64,000 nucleotides of DNA from Mycolicibacterium komossense (GTDB lineage Bacteria; Actinomycetota; Actinomycetes; Mycobacteriales; Mycobacteriaceae): the NCBI RefSeq assembly GCF_025822605.1, contig NZ_JACKTY010000020.1, positions 342,524 through 406,523 on the forward strand, given 5' to 3'. A program made the translations under genes and the position numbers. The notes under the pieces were generated by a model that saw only the letters and a program-made list of their open reading frames with translations, had not been told where the DNA came from and ran no database searches. Below are positions 1 through 10,191 of the stretch, piece after piece (positions within the stretch are counted from its first letter, which is position 1; the number at the start of each line of letters is the position of its first letter).

Positions 1-3000
1 TCGCATCGACGTGCGCGGCGATCATGCCGTGCAGCCATTCGGCATCCGCGTCGTCCAACACATCCAGATCAACCATGTCTCCGTTCAGATTGTCCGGTAA
101 CACCCCGTCCGGGTCGTACACGTAGGCCACGCCACCGGACATCCCGGCGGCAAAGTTGCGCCCGGTCTGGCCGAGGATGACGACCTTGCCGCCGGTCATG
201 TACTCGCAGCCGTGGTCGCCGACACCTTCGACGACCGCGTGCGCCCCGGAGTTACGGACCGCGAAGCGCTCACCGACGACGCCGCGCAGGAACGCTTCGC
301 CGCTGGTGGCGCCGAACAGGATCACGTTGCCACCGATGATGTTCTCCTCGGCGACGTAATCATCGGGCACGCCGTCCGCCGGGCGAACCACCAACCGGCC
401 GCCGGACAGTCCCTTGCCGACGTAGTCGTTGGCGTCACCGTAGACCCGCAGGGTGATGCCCTTCGGGACAAAGGCGCCAAAGCTGTTACCGGCCGAGCCC
501 TCGAAGGTGATGTCGATTGTGCCGTCCGGGAGGCCCTGTCCGCCATAGGCTTTGGTGACCTCGTGGCCGAGCATCGTGCCGACCGTACGATTGACGTTAG
601 CGATCGTCGTCGAGAATCGGACCGGGGTGCCGGAGTCGATGGCTTCCCGGCTCTGCGCGATCAGCTGCTGATCGAGCGCCTTGTCCAGACCGTGATCTTG
701 GCGCGAACTGCAGTACAGGTCCTGATTCATGAAGGCCGATTCCGGCTCGTGCAGGATGGGCGACAGATCGAGCTTATGCGCCTTCCAGTGTGCGGCCGCC
801 TTGGCGGTGTCCAGCGCACCGACCTGGCCGACTGCCTCGTTGATAGTGCGGAAACCCAACTGCGCCATCAGTTCCCGCACCTCCTCTGCGATAAACATGA
901 AGAAGTTCTCGACGAACTCAGGCTTGCCGTTGAACCGCTGCCGCAGGAGCGGGTTCTGCGTCGCGACACCCACCGGGCAGGTATCGAGGTGGCAGACCCG
1001 CATCATGATGCAACCCGAGACCACCAGCGGGGCGGTGGCGAAGCCGAACTCCTCGGCACCGAGCAGCGCCGCGACCATCACGTCGCGACCGGTCTTGAGC
1101 TGGCCGTCCACCTGGACGACGATGCGATCGCGAAGACCGTTGAGCAGCAACGTCTGTTGCGTCTCGGCCAGACCCAGCTCCCAGGGCGCGCCGGCGTGCT
1201 TCTGAGACGTCAGCGGCGTCGCGCCGGTACCGCCGTCGTGGCCCGAGATGAGCACCACGTCGGCGTGCGCCTTCGACACACCTGCCGCGACCGTGCCCAC
1301 CCCGTTTTCGCTGACAAGCTTGACGTGCACCCGGGCCGCGGGGTTGGCGTTCTTCAGGTCGTGGATCAGCTGGGCCAGATCCTCGATCGAGTAGATGTCG
1401 TGGTGCGGCGGCGGCGAGATCAGGCCGACACCGGGCGTGGAGTGCCGAACCTCGGCAACCCACGGATAGACCTTGTGGCCCGGAAGCTGGCCGCCCTCAC
1501 CGGGTTTGGCGCCCTGGGCCATCTTGATCTGAATATCGGTGCAGTTGGTCAGGTAGTGGCTGGTGACACCGAAGCGCGCCGATGCCACCTGCTTGATGGC
1601 ACTGCGCCGCCAGTCGCCGTTCTCGTCCGGTTCGAAGCGGGCCACGTCCTCGCCGCCCTCACCTGAATTCGATCGTCCGCCAAGGCGGTTCATCGCGATG
1701 GCGAGCGTCTCGTGGGCTTCGGCGGAGATCGAGCCGTAGCTCATGGCTCCGGTGGAGAATCGCTTGACGATCTCGCTGGCGGGTTCGACCTCGTCGATCG
1801 GAATCGGTGCGCGCACACCATCTTTGAACTTCAACAACCCGCGAAGCGACGCCATCCGCTCGCTCTGGTCGTCGACCAGCTTGGTGTACTCCTTGAACAC
1901 CGAGTACTGCCCGGTGCGCGTGGAATGCTGCAGCTTGAAGACGGTGTCGGGGTTGAACAGGTGGTATTCACCCTCGCGACGCCACTGGTATTCGCCGCCC
2001 ACCTCGAGCTCGCGGTGCGCCCGCTCATCGGGACGTTCCAGATAAGCCAGGTTGTGCCGGGTGGCGACATCGGCGGCGATATCGTCGAGGTCGATGCCAC
2101 CGGTGGCGCAGTGCAGACCGGTGAAGTACTCGTCGAGCACGCGCTGTGAGATGCCGACGGCCTGGAAGAGCTGCGCGCCGGTGTAGGACGCCAGCGTCGA
2201 GATGCCCATCTTGGACATCACTTTCAGCACACCCTTGCCGGCAGCCTTGACGAAGTTCGCTTTGGCCTGGTCACTGCTCATCCCGGTGATCAGTCCGCGG
2301 TCGACCATGTCCTCGATCGACTCGAAGGCCATGTACGGGTTGATCGCCGCCGCGCCGAAACCGCAGAGCGCGGCCATGTGGTGCACCTCGCGGGCATCGC
2401 CGCTTTCGACGACGAGACCGACCTGGGTGCGGGTCCGCTCGCGCACCAGGTGGTGGTGCACCGCCGCGACGGCCAGCAGCGACGGAATCGGTGCCAACCA
2501 CTCGTTGGACTCGCGATCCGACAGCACGATGATGCGCGCCCCGTTGCGGATGGCTTGCGACACCTTCTTGCGGACATCCTCGAGTGCACGGCGCAGCCCG
2601 GGTCCGCCGTCGGCCACCGGGAACAGGCAGCTCACGACCGCCGCCCGCAAGCCGTGCTTGCGGCCGCGGATCTCGTGGTCGGGGTCGACGTTGATCAGCT
2701 TGGACAGCTCGGCATTGCGCAGAATCGGGTGCGGCAGCACGATCTGGCGACACGAGTTCTCGTCGGGGTTCAGCAGGTCGCCCTCGGGACCGATGACGCC
2801 TTGGAGGCTCGTCACCACCTCTTCGCGGATGGCATCCAGCGGCGGGTTCGTGACCTGGGCGAACAGCTGCTGGAAATAGTCGAACAGCATCCGCGGCCGC
2901 TGCGAGAGCACCGCGATCGGGGTGTCGGTACCCATCGAGCCCAGCGCCTCGGCACCGGTCTTGGCCATCGGCGCGAGAAGCATGCTCAGCTCCTCGTAGG

Positions 3001-4426
3001 TGTAGCCGAATGTCTGCTGGCGCAAGACAACTCGATGGTGCGGCATCCGCACGTAGTCACCCTGCGGTAGATCGTCGAGGTGGAACAGGCCGGCGTCGAG
3101 CCATTCCTGATAGGGATGCTCGGCGGCCAACTCGGCCTTGACCTCTTCGTCGGAGACGATGCGGCCCTGGGCGGTGTCCACCAGGAACATCCGGCCGGGC
3201 TGCAACCGCAACCGGCGCACCACCTTGGCCGGGTCGAGGTCGAGCACACCCGACTCCGACGCCATCACCACCAGACCGTCGTCGGTCACCCAGATCCGGG
3301 ATGGCCGAAGTCCGTTGCGGTCCAGCACTGCGCCCACCAGGGTGCCGTCGGTGAAGCACACCGAGGCGGGTCCGTCCCACGGCTCCATCAACGAAGCGTG
3401 GTACTGGTAGAACGCCCGCCGCGCGGGGTCCATCGACTCGTTACGCTCCCACGCCTCGGGGATCATCATCAGCACGGCGTGGGCGATGTTGCGACCGGAC
3501 AGGTGCAGCAGCTCCAGGACCTCGTCGAACCGGGCCGTGTCCGAGGCCCCCGGGGTACAGACCGGGAAGATCTTGTTCAGGTCGTTGTGATAGCCGAAGA
3601 CGTCGGTGTGGATCAGCGCTTCGCGAGCCCGCATCCAGTTCTCGTTACCGGTGACCGTGTTGATCTCGCCGTTGTGGGCGACGCGGCGGAACGGGTGCGC
3701 CAGCGGCCACGACGGGAACGTGTTCGTCGAGAACCGCGAATGCACGATGCCCAGCGCACTGGTCAGCCGCTCATCCTGCAGATCCAGGTAGAACGCCCGC
3801 AGCTGCGGGGTGGTCAGCATGCCCTTGTAGACGAAGGTTTGACCGGAAAGACTTGGGAAATAGACGGTTTCGCGTCCGGGACCGTCCTGTCCCGGACCTT
3901 TGCTACCGAGCTCGTGCTCGGAGCGCTTCCGGATCACGTAGGCGCGACGTTCCAGCTCGATGCCCGACGTGCCGGCGATGAAGAGCTGCCGGAAGGTGGG
4001 CATCGCGTCACGGGCCAGCGCGCCCAGCGACGAATCGTCGGTTGGCACGTCGCGCCAGCCGAGTACCTGAAGCCCCTCGGCCTCGACGATCTTCTCAACC
4101 GCCTCGCAGGCCAGCTTCGAATCTTTGGCCGACTGGGGCAGGAATGCGATTCCCGTCGCGTAACTCCCGAGTTCCGGCAATTCGAAGTCGACCACTGCGC
4201 GCAGGAACTCGTCGGGAACCTGTAGCAGAATCCCTGCGCCGTCGCCGGTGTTCGGTTCCGCGCCCTGGGCACCACGGTGCTCCAGGTTCAACAGCGCGGT
4301 GATCGCCTTGTCGACGATGTCGCGGCTGCGGCGGCCGTGCATATCCACGACCATGGCGACGCCACACGCATCATGCTCGTACGCGGGGTTGTACAACCCG
4401 CTGGGCGCTCTTCCCACCAGGAACAC
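1..4426 (-). CDS. gltB: Glutamate synthase large subunit (partial, C-terminus outside window)
   Basis: Converts glutamine and 2-oxoglutarate to two glutamates, working with the small subunit GltD. About 1475 codons are present; the Mtb protein is about 1527 residues, so only the last ~50 are missing, beyond base 1. Visible in order: an N-terminal class II amidotransferase domain with its catalytic Cys in EHDACGVAM; the FMN/synthase domain; the 3Fe-4S ligands in [12 protein letters not shown] (about 965-1024); and the GXGXG C-terminal domain. The chosen start is GTG 4426, giving [19 protein letters not shown]; a start slightly downstream is possible because the mature enzyme begins at the Cys. 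Long plus-strand open frames across this gene are antisense shadows. Confidence 0.95.
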   Translation of the reverse strand, partial: MFLVGRAPSGLYNPAYEHDACGVAMVVDMHGRRSRDIVDKAITALLNLEHRGAQGAEPNTGDGAGILLQVPDEFLRAVVDFELPELGSYATGIAFLPQSAKDSKLACEAVEKIVEAEGLQVLGWRDVPTDDSSLGALARDAMPTFRQLFIAGTSGIELERRAYVIRKRSEHELGSKGPGQDGPGRETVYFPSLSGQTFVYKGMLTTPQLRAFYLDLQDERLTSALGIVHSRFSTNTFPSWPLAHPFRRVAHNGEINTVTGNENWMRAREALIHTDVFGYHNDLNKIFPVCTPGASDTARFDEVLELLHLSGRNIAHAVLMMIPEAWERNESMDPARRAFYQYHASLMEPWDGPASVCFTDGTLVGAVLDRNGLRPSRIWVTDDGLVVMASESGVLDLDPAKVVRRLRLQPGRMFLVDTAQGRIVSDEEVKAELAAEHPYQEWLDAGLFHLDDLPQGDYVRMPHHRVVLRQQTFGYTYEELSMLLAPMAKTGAEALGSMGTDTPIAVLSQRPRMLFDYFQQLFAQVTNPPLDAIREEVVTSLQGVIGPEGDLLNPDENSCRQIVLPHPILRNAELSKLINVDPDHEIRGRKHGLRAAVVSCLFPVADGGPGLRRALEDVRKKVSQAIRNGARIIVLSDRESNEWLAPIPSLLAVAAVHHHLVRERTRTQVGLVVESGDAREVHHMAALCGFGAAAINPYMAFESIEDMVDRGLITGMSSDQAKANFVKAAGKGVLKVMSKMGISTLASYTGAQLFQAVGISQRVLDEYFTGLHCATGGIDLDDIAADVATRHNLAYLERPDERAHRELEVGGEYQWRREGEYHLFNPDTVFKLQHSTRTGQYSVFKEYTKLVDDQSERMASLRGLLKFKDGVRAPIPIDEVEPASEIVKRFSTGAMSYGSISAEAHETLAIAMNRLGGRSNSGEGGEDVARFEPDENGDWRRSAIKQVASARFGVTSHYLTNCTDIQIKMAQGAKPGEGGQLPGHKVYPWVAEVRHSTPGVGLISPPPHHDIYSIEDLAQLIHDLKNANPAARVHVKLVSENGVGTVAAGVSKAHADVVLISGHDGGTGATPLTSQKHAGAPWELGLAETQQTLLLNGLRDRIVVQVDGQLKTGRDVMVAALLGAEEFGFATAPLVVSGCIMMRVCHLDTCPVGVATQNPLLRQRFNGKPEFVENFFMFIAEEVRELMAQLGFRTINEAVGQVGALDTAKAAAHWKAHKLDLSPILHEPESAFMNQDLYCSSRQDHGLDKALDQQLIAQSREAIDSGTPVRFSTTIANVNRTVGTMLGHEVTKAYGGQGLPDGTIDITFEGSAGNSFGAFVPKGITLRVYGDANDYVGKGLSGGRLVVRPADGVPDDYVAEENIIGGNVILFGATSGEAFLRGVVGERFAVRNSGAHAVVEGVGDHGCEYMTGGKVVILGQTGRNFAAGMSGGVAYVYDPDGVLPDNLNGDMVDLDVLDDADAEWLHGMIAAHVDA

Positions 4427-5064
4427 CTGACCCTTCGTGAAGACTATTCGCTGCGACTGGCCTGGCCCTCTGTTGGGCCCTGCGACCAGTTTCCGACTGT
4501 TTCCGGAGGCCGCGACCCTGAGGAAGCGGGTTGCGCCCCTGGATCTATTTCTGGCTCTGTCCATCGTGGGGCCCGTGGCATCCGTGCAGCGTTGAACGGC
4601 GGCCCTTTTTACCGGGTCACGACAAGTGACAAAACGATATGTCAAACACCGCCTGACATGCCAACTTAGTCCAGCCTAAGTCGCGTTTGCGGCCCAGTGC
4701 CGGCTCACCCGTCCCTCAACTGCCGGATTCCTCGAATTATGCTGCGCCAGAACCGATTTGATCGCTCGAGCTCGCCGCTCCCCCAGTGCCGCCGCGAGCC
4801 CTACTGCCACACCGTTTGCTTAGACAGTTAGCTGGGCGCGTCGATATTCTCCCGGAATGTGCAATCTGCACTGTTCAGTGCATGCACTCTGCCGACGCGC
4901 GCATCGGAAGACGTTTGCGCAAAGTTAGGTGGATTCTTAGATAACGCCCGTACGGCTAGGATGAGAGCGCAGGGTGCTGGTCCGCTCCTCGACTGGGTCC
5001 ACCGACCCGGCGATCAACGAGACTCTAGGTCTGTGCCATCACACGCGTAGTCCACTATCGCAGT
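4427..5064. other. Intergenic region between gltB and whiB6
   Basis: 638 bp without a convincing gene. It is the 5' region of gltB and lies downstream of whiB6. In Mtb this interval carries Rv3860 and Rv3861, which are not here. A TTGACA-like hexamer on the minus strand at 4640-4645 could be a gltB -35 box, but no good -10 follows. A TAGGAT hexamer on the plus strand at 4957-4962 could be an isolated -10. I see no strong hairpin and no conserved open frame. Confidence 0.5.
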
Positions 5065-5409
5065 TCACTTTTGGGGCTGGACGACCTTCGCGGACACGTC
5101 GTCTTCGATGATGGCCGGCGAGGTGCACCGGCTCGATGCGCGCGGTGGATATCCGCCTCGTTCGGCCAGCGAGCGCAGCTGTCTGAGCGCGAACGACCGT
5201 CCGCGCGCAGACCCGGGAATGGCGATCCCGGCCCACATTCCTTCGGCCGCCGGCATCTCGACCGCATCACGGGCACATCTCCAGCGCCGTGGGCAACCGC
5301 GGCAGATCGCCTTGGTCGCCTCGTCGGTGGCGGTGAGCCAGCGGTCAGGGTCCTGGGTGCACGGTCCGACGGTGTCGTGCTGATCGCCGCCAGTGAAGGC
5401 ACTGGTCAT
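5065..5409 (-). CDS. whiB6: WhiB6-like Fe-S cluster transcription factor
   Basis: 114-residue WhiB protein. It carries the four cluster-binding cysteines C17, C36, C39 and C45 (C-x18-C-x2-C-x5-C), a GMWAGI turn at about 57-62 and a basic C-terminal segment. The CTQDPDRW and LRQLRSLAER segments and the position next to gltB match Mtb WhiB6 (Rv3862c). WhiB6 is a redox-responsive regulator best known for controlling ESX-1 genes. Here no ESX-1 locus follows; the nearest secretion genes are ESX-2. It is divergent from the MinD-like gene starting at 5556, so 5410-5555 probably holds both promoters. Confidence 0.88.
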   Translation of the reverse strand: MTSAFTGGDQHDTVGPCTQDPDRWLTATDEATKAICRGCPRRWRCARDAVEMPAAEGMWAGIAIPGSARGRSFALRQLRSLAERGGYPPRASSRCTSPAIIEDDVSAKVVQPQK

Positions 5410-5555
5410 ATGCCGACCCTTCGCAGCGTCCGAGGTACGGCCGGCCGGGTCCGGCCCGGGGTGGCCGATACTGGATACATGCTCGTCCGGTTAGCCATAG
5501 CACCCAGGCAACCCGCGATCCCCACCAGCCGCAAGTCACCCCAAGGAGGCCAGCA

Positions 5556-6755
5556 GTGAGCGACCGCGACGACTTCCTGCGTGATCGACAACCCCCAAGC
5601 CGGCCCGGGCCGCCACCCGGCCCGCCACCGCAGGGGCCGCCGCCGCAGCGCCCTGGCCCCTGGCCGCCGCAGCCCGGCTACCAGGGCGGTAGGCCCCCGT
5701 TCCCGCAGCAGCCACCCGCCGCGCCCTACGGTGGTCCTCCGCCGCCGCAGGCGCCCCATGGCGCCCCGCCGCCACCACCCCCCGGCACGACGGCGCCGCC
5801 GCAGCAGCCGTGGCCCGACGCGGATTACCCCGGCCGGTCTCTGCCCACCGGGCGCCGGCCCCGGCCGGCCAGCGGGTGGCGCAAGGCCGTCTACGCGGCC
5901 ACTTTCGGCCTGGTCAACCTGGGACCCTCCCGCGACGAGCGGCGCGACGCCCAGATGGAGGCCGTCGTGCAATCCGCGCTCCGGGGGTATTACAAGGTCG
6001 GCGTGCTGGGTAAGGGCGGGGTCGGTAAGACCTCCGTCGCCGCCAGCGTCGGGTCGGTCTTCGCGGAACTGCGGCCGGCCGACCGGGTGGTGGCCGTCGA
6101 CGCCGACACCGCCTTCGGACGCCTCGGCAGCCGTATCGATCCCAACACCCATGGCTCCTACTGGGAGCTGGCTGCCGACAAGAACCTGCAGACGTTCGCC
6201 GATCTGCGCACCAGGGTGGGCAACAACGCATCCGGGCTCTACGTACTCGCCGGGGAGCCGGCGACCAGCCGGCGCCGGGTGCTCGACCCGGCCGTTTATC
6301 GCGAGGCGATCATGCGCCTGGACCGGCATTTCACCATCTCGATCGTGGACTGCGGATCGACGATGGACGCCCCCGTCACCCAGGAGGCGCTACGCGATGT
6401 CGACGCCTTGATCGTCGTGTCGTCGCCGTGGGCCGACGGCGCCTCGGCTGCCGCACAGACCATGGAATGGCTGGCCAACCATGACAAGAACGATCTGCTG
6501 CGCCGAACTGTGGTCGTACTCAACGACTCCGACGGCCATGCCGATAAGAAGACCCGCTCGCTTCTGGCTCAGCAGTTCACCGCCCGCGGTCAGGTGGTGG
6601 TGGAGGTTCCGTTCGACCCGCACCTGCGCCCAGGCGGCGTGATCGACGTCTCCCGGGAGATGGACCGTCGCACGCGCCGGCGTTTCCTGGAGATCGCCGC
6701 CGCCATCGCCCAACACTTCGCCTCGGCCCCCGACGCGGTGCGCGACCGCCGCTGA
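5556..6755 (+). CDS. MinD/ParA-like ATPase with proline-rich N-terminus (EspI/Rv3860 type)
   Basis: 399 residues. Residues about 12-105 are very rich in Pro, Gly and Gln and probably disordered. A P-loop domain follows with a deviant Walker A, GKGGVGKTS at 152-160, and an IVDCGS segment typical of MinD/ParA. Start GTG 5556 is supported by AAGGAGG at 5543-5549. The linker SGWRKAVYAATFGLVNLG is nearly the same as in the ATPase at 13336-14364, so the two are paralogues. Related proteins in Mtb are Rv3860, Rv3888c and EspI (Rv3876), thought to modulate ESX export energetically. It is convergent with eccA2, whose stop is 15 bp away. Its assignment to Rv3860 rather than EspI is uncertain. Confidence 0.85.
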   Translation: MSDRDDFLRDRQPPSRPGPPPGPPPQGPPPQRPGPWPPQPGYQGGRPPFPQQPPAAPYGGPPPPQAPHGAPPPPPPGTTAPPQQPWPDADYPGRSLPTGRRPRPASGWRKAVYAATFGLVNLGPSRDERRDAQMEAVVQSALRGYYKVGVLGKGGVGKTSVAASVGSVFAELRPADRVVAVDADTAFGRLGSRIDPNTHGSYWELAADKNLQTFADLRTRVGNNASGLYVLAGEPATSRRRVLDPAVYREAIMRLDRHFTISIVDCGSTMDAPVTQEALRDVDALIVVSSPWADGASAAAQTMEWLANHDKNDLLRRTVVVLNDSDGHADKKTRSLLAQQFTARGQVVVEVPFDPHLRPGGVIDVSREMDRRTRRRFLEIAAAIAQHFASAPDAVRDRR

Positions 6756-6770
6756 ACTGCCTCGTTCGCC

Positions 6771-8627
6771 TCAGAGCTGCAGCGGTACATGCTTTTCCGC
6801 GCACGCGTCGATGATGGCGGCCATCACGTCCTGGGTGCGGACGGTCTCCAGATCGCTCACGGTGACCGAACCGCGGTCTGTCCGATTCTGGGCCGCAACG
6901 CGTGAATCACGCAGTCGTTCAGCGCGTTCCACGACGTTGCGGGCGAACCGGCCGTTCTGCATGACGTCGATACCGTGCTCACCGTTGGGCGCTGTGTAGG
7001 TCCGTAGCACGCGGCAGGCCGCATTCATCGCCTCCTGCGCAGCCGGCTCGATAACCGTCGCACGCGGGCCGCCATAGCGAATGGCGATCGCCACCAGCTC
7101 GTCAGGGCTGTACGACTCGAACCGCAGTTTGCGGTTGAATCGGCCAGCCAGACCCGGGTTGACCGTGAGAAATTCGTCGACTTCCTTCTCGTACCCGGCG
7201 CCGATGAAACAGAAGTCGAAGCGGTGCACTTCCAGTGCGACGAGCAGCTGATTGACCGCCTCCATGCCGATCATGTCCGGCCGGCCGTCGTGGTGCCGCT
7301 CGACCAGCGAGTAGAACTCATCCATGAACAGGATGCGCCCCAGCGACCGCGCGATCAGTTCGTTCGTCTTCGGACCCGACGAACCGATGTGCTCACCGCA
7401 GAAGTCGGCGCGCTTGACCTCGATGATCTCCGGATGCCGGACGATTCCCAGGCCCGCATAGATCTTGCCCAACGCCTCGGCGGTGGTGGTCTTACCGGTG
7501 CCGGGAGGACCCACCAACAACATGTGATTCGTCTGGTTCGTGACCGGCAGGCCGTGGGTCAATCTCAGTGCGCGGACCTCGATCTGGTCCTCCAGCTCGG
7601 CCACGGCCCGCTTGACTTCCGACAGCCCGACCTGATGGTTGAGCAGATCACGGCCCTCGGCCAGCAGCTCGGTGCGCCGGCCCTCGTTCTCCTCCTGCTG
7701 ACGATCCTCCGACGACCGTTCGGTGGTGACATCCCAGCGGTTCGTGCGGCTGTCGATGGTTTCTTCATCGGTGATGACCAGCTGCAGTGTCGGGTCGTTG
7801 AGCGCCTGCTGGGCAGCTGGGATCAGGGCGCCGTTGATCGTCGCCTTGGACAACGAGATCTGCGCCTTGTCCTCCTCGCCGAGCTGGCGGTGGGCCATCC
7901 CGCGCACGTAGGCGATATCGGCGGCGATCAGCGGGAAGTCGACGGGGTCGATGGCAGCGATCATCACATCGGTCAGGTCGCGGCGACGTGACTCGCTGGG
8001 CCCACCGCGCGCCGAGCGCAGTTCGATGCGGTCCGCCCAGTCCAACGCGACCCTGGCCTGCCCGAGATGCGCGGCGGCATGCGCGGCCAGGGCGTTCGTG
8101 GCCGCGGTCACCGCAGACATGATGATCGCCTGGGGAGGAAGAATTTTCGCGGCCACGGCGATGACATCCGGCCAGCGCTGTGTCGCGTACATCAGGTACG
8201 ACTCAAGGTACTGCTGCCACTGATGGTTCTCCCAGGTATCCAGGAGAGCCGAATCCTTCAGCAGGGCTTGAGCTTTCTCGTACTCGCCGCCATCGATGAG
8301 CGCCGACGCCAGCGCCATCCCGGCGTGCGAGGATTCGGTGACCGTGATCGCCAGATATGGGCCGGCCTTGATATGCGCCGACAGGGTGCTCCCGAGCCGG
8401 TTGGTCTCACGGTGCAGCCGGACCCCGTAGGTATACAGCTGTTGCAGCGACGTCAGCGCCTCGTCACCCGCGGCTATTCGCCCCAACCACGCATCGGCCA
8501 TCGCGGGGTCGGTCTCGGTCGCGTCGCGGAAGCGCTCCAGCGCAGCCGACGGATCGCTGTCCAGGAGCGCCATGCCCTGGTCGAACTGTCGCCGTGCTGC
8601 TGCGGTTTGGCTGCTACTGGTCGTCAA
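6771..8627 (-). CDS. eccA2: ESX-2 AAA+ ATPase EccA2
   Basis: 618 residues; the Mtb homologue has 619. The N-terminal ~300 residues are a TPR-like helical domain, followed by a CbxX/CfqX-type AAA+ domain with Walker A GPPGTGKT at 373-380 and Walker B ILFMDEF at 432-438. EccA proteins are cytosolic and are proposed to strip EspG chaperones from PE/PPE substrates at the ESX channel. The start is TTG 8627, 25 bp after the eccE2 stop. It is the last gene of the ESX-2 operon. Segments such as DFCGEHIGSSGPKTNELI and FNRKLRFESYSP identify the EccA2 type. Confidence 0.93.
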   Translation of the reverse strand: MTTSSSQTAAARRQFDQGMALLDSDPSAALERFRDATETDPAMADAWLGRIAAGDEALTSLQQLYTYGVRLHRETNRLGSTLSAHIKAGPYLAITVTESSHAGMALASALIDGGEYEKAQALLKDSALLDTWENHQWQQYLESYLMYATQRWPDVIAVAAKILPPQAIIMSAVTAATNALAAHAAAHLGQARVALDWADRIELRSARGGPSESRRRDLTDVMIAAIDPVDFPLIAADIAYVRGMAHRQLGEEDKAQISLSKATINGALIPAAQQALNDPTLQLVITDEETIDSRTNRWDVTTERSSEDRQQEENEGRRTELLAEGRDLLNHQVGLSEVKRAVAELEDQIEVRALRLTHGLPVTNQTNHMLLVGPPGTGKTTTAEALGKIYAGLGIVRHPEIIEVKRADFCGEHIGSSGPKTNELIARSLGRILFMDEFYSLVERHHDGRPDMIGMEAVNQLLVALEVHRFDFCFIGAGYEKEVDEFLTVNPGLAGRFNRKLRFESYSPDELVAIAIRYGGPRATVIEPAAQEAMNAACRVLRTYTAPNGEHGIDVMQNGRFARNVVERAERLRDSRVAAQNRTDRGSVTVSDLETVRTQDVMAAIIDACAEKHVPLQL

Positions 8628-8652
8628 CTTCTTGTCTTCACCGTCTCTTGGG

Positions 8653-10191
8653 TCATTGCCGCTCGTCAGCGTATTCGCGATCAGCCATCAGGCTGGTCGG
8701 CTCCGCAGAGATGTAGCGGTTCTCGGCACGGAACAGTTCGACCTCGACGATATGTCGCCGGCCCGCCGCAGTCACCTCGACAGTCGCCGGCCCGGTCTGG
8801 GTGATCACCACATCGGCCGATCCCCGGTAGGGCTCACCCGGCCGGCCGACGGAGATCACCGTATTGGGCCGCGGCGCGGGCGACATCGACCCGTCGATGA
8901 CGCTGACGGTGGTGCCGGCGGCGGGCCGCGGACGATCGGTGACGGCGATATCCGGCATGCGAACGCTGCTCCAGCGCTGAGGGTTTCGAGAGTGGACGGT
9001 GATGCGCTCGCCGGCGCCGGCCGTCCGGATGACGAAGCGCTTGGCCAGCGCGTCCTCGGCGGCGATGTGCACCCGGCTGAACTCGCCCGGGTCGCCGAGC
9101 GGGAGCATCAGGCGGTCACCGGCACCAACCTTGCCGATCAGCACACCGGACGCTCCCACCGGAAGCACCAGCGACCGCGGTGCGGGCGTCGGGCGCAAGC
9201 CGCGCAGCCTGACGGTCGGGCCGCACAAGCCGGCAGCTACCGCCGCTGCCTGCTCTCCCGGCAGTGTCCGCAAAGACACACTCGGCGGCGCCGTCGGCGG
9301 CTGAGACGTCCGGATCGTCACCGTCGCGGTGGCTGTGCCGTTCGGGAACAAGGTGATGTTCTGCATGATGCCGTCGGCCCGCCACGACCAGGCCTGGGCC
9401 AGACCTTCGGCGGTGATGTCCTGCGGGCGGTACCGGTAAGTGGTCAGCCACCCGGTATCGCTGCGGACCGAGCGCCAGCGTTGGCGCCCTGGGTCGAGCG
9501 CCGACTTTCCGTGGCGGCGCTCCATCTCGACGATATCGGTGGCGGTACCGACCTTGGCCCGAATCCCGTTGCTGCGCAATGCCGCACTGATGCGTTGCGC
9601 GGCAGCCAGCGCTGCGGTGCCGGCCGTCAGCCGCCACTGCAGCGCGTCAGCGTTCGCGAAGGTCGGAACCCGGGCGATCAGCCAGGTCTCGCGCTGACCG
9701 GCATACGGCGGCGTACCGATCAGGGTGTCGTAGACACGTGGGTAGTCGCCGGTGTTGCGACGCCGACTGCCGGCGGAGACGATGCTCAGCGACTCGACTG
9801 TCAAGCCGAGGCTCTGGTGCAGCAGGTGCGTCAACTCGGCGATATCGATGGTGTTGTCGGTACGGGTCGCCATCGAACCGGTGAACAATGTCGGCGCATG
9901 GGCTTTTCCGAGGACTTGCACCGCGACCACCGCGACGCCGTCCTGGTAGCGCACCCCACCTCCGGCGCGGTCGTTGGCCACCGTGACCGGTTCGCTCCAG
10001 ACGATCGGACGTTTCCGCCGCAGATACAGCCCCGCCCACGACCAGAGCGGCTGCTGCCACCAGCGGACCGCGCCGAGCGCCAGGCCGAGGACCAATCCTC
10101 CTGCGGCGCCGTAGATTCCGCCGAACATCCAGCCGACGAGGCCGGCCAGCAGGATGCCGATCACGATGGTGAGCCGGACGGTCGCTGTCAT
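8653..10191 (-). CDS. eccE2: ESX-2 membrane component EccE2
   Basis: 512 residues. Two N-terminal transmembrane helices (about 5-25 and 28-45) are followed by a basic patch and a large soluble domain. EccE sits at the periphery of the hexameric EccB-EccC-EccD-EccE inner-membrane complex. Its ATG overlaps the mycP2 stop as ATGA at 10188-10191, implying translational coupling. The placement between mycP and eccA is diagnostic of ESX loci. Sequence conservation in EccE is low, so the call rests on topology and context as well as sequence. Confidence 0.9.
   Translation of the reverse strand: MTATVRLTIVIGILLAGLVGWMFGGIYGAAGGLVLGLALGAVRWWQQPLWSWAGLYLRRKRPIVWSEPVTVANDRAGGGVRYQDGVAVVAVQVLGKAHAPTLFTGSMATRTDNTIDIAELTHLLHQSLGLTVESLSIVSAGSRRRNTGDYPRVYDTLIGTPPYAGQRETWLIARVPTFANADALQWRLTAGTAALAAAQRISAALRSNGIRAKVGTATDIVEMERRHGKSALDPGRQRWRSVRSDTGWLTTYRYRPQDITAEGLAQAWSWRADGIMQNITLFPNGTATATVTIRTSQPPTAPPSVSLRTLPGEQAAAVAAGLCGPTVRLRGLRPTPAPRSLVLPVGASGVLIGKVGAGDRLMLPLGDPGEFSRVHIAAEDALAKRFVIRTAGAGERITVHSRNPQRWSSVRMPDIAVTDRPRPAAGTTVSVIDGSMSPAPRPNTVISVGRPGEPYRGSADVVITQTGPATVEVTAAGRRHIVEVELFRAENRYISAEPTSLMADREYADERQ

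Noticed and set aside
212..1666. Long plus-strand open frame (484 codons) and others to 4225
   Set aside because: They are antisense to gltB, whose motifs are intact on the minus strand. Their Arg/His/Gln-rich composition is typical of antiphase frames in GC-rich DNA.
4859..5050. 63-codon frame between gltB and whiB6
   Set aside because: No ribosome-binding site, no protein-like composition and no match to the Rv3860/Rv3861 genes expected there.
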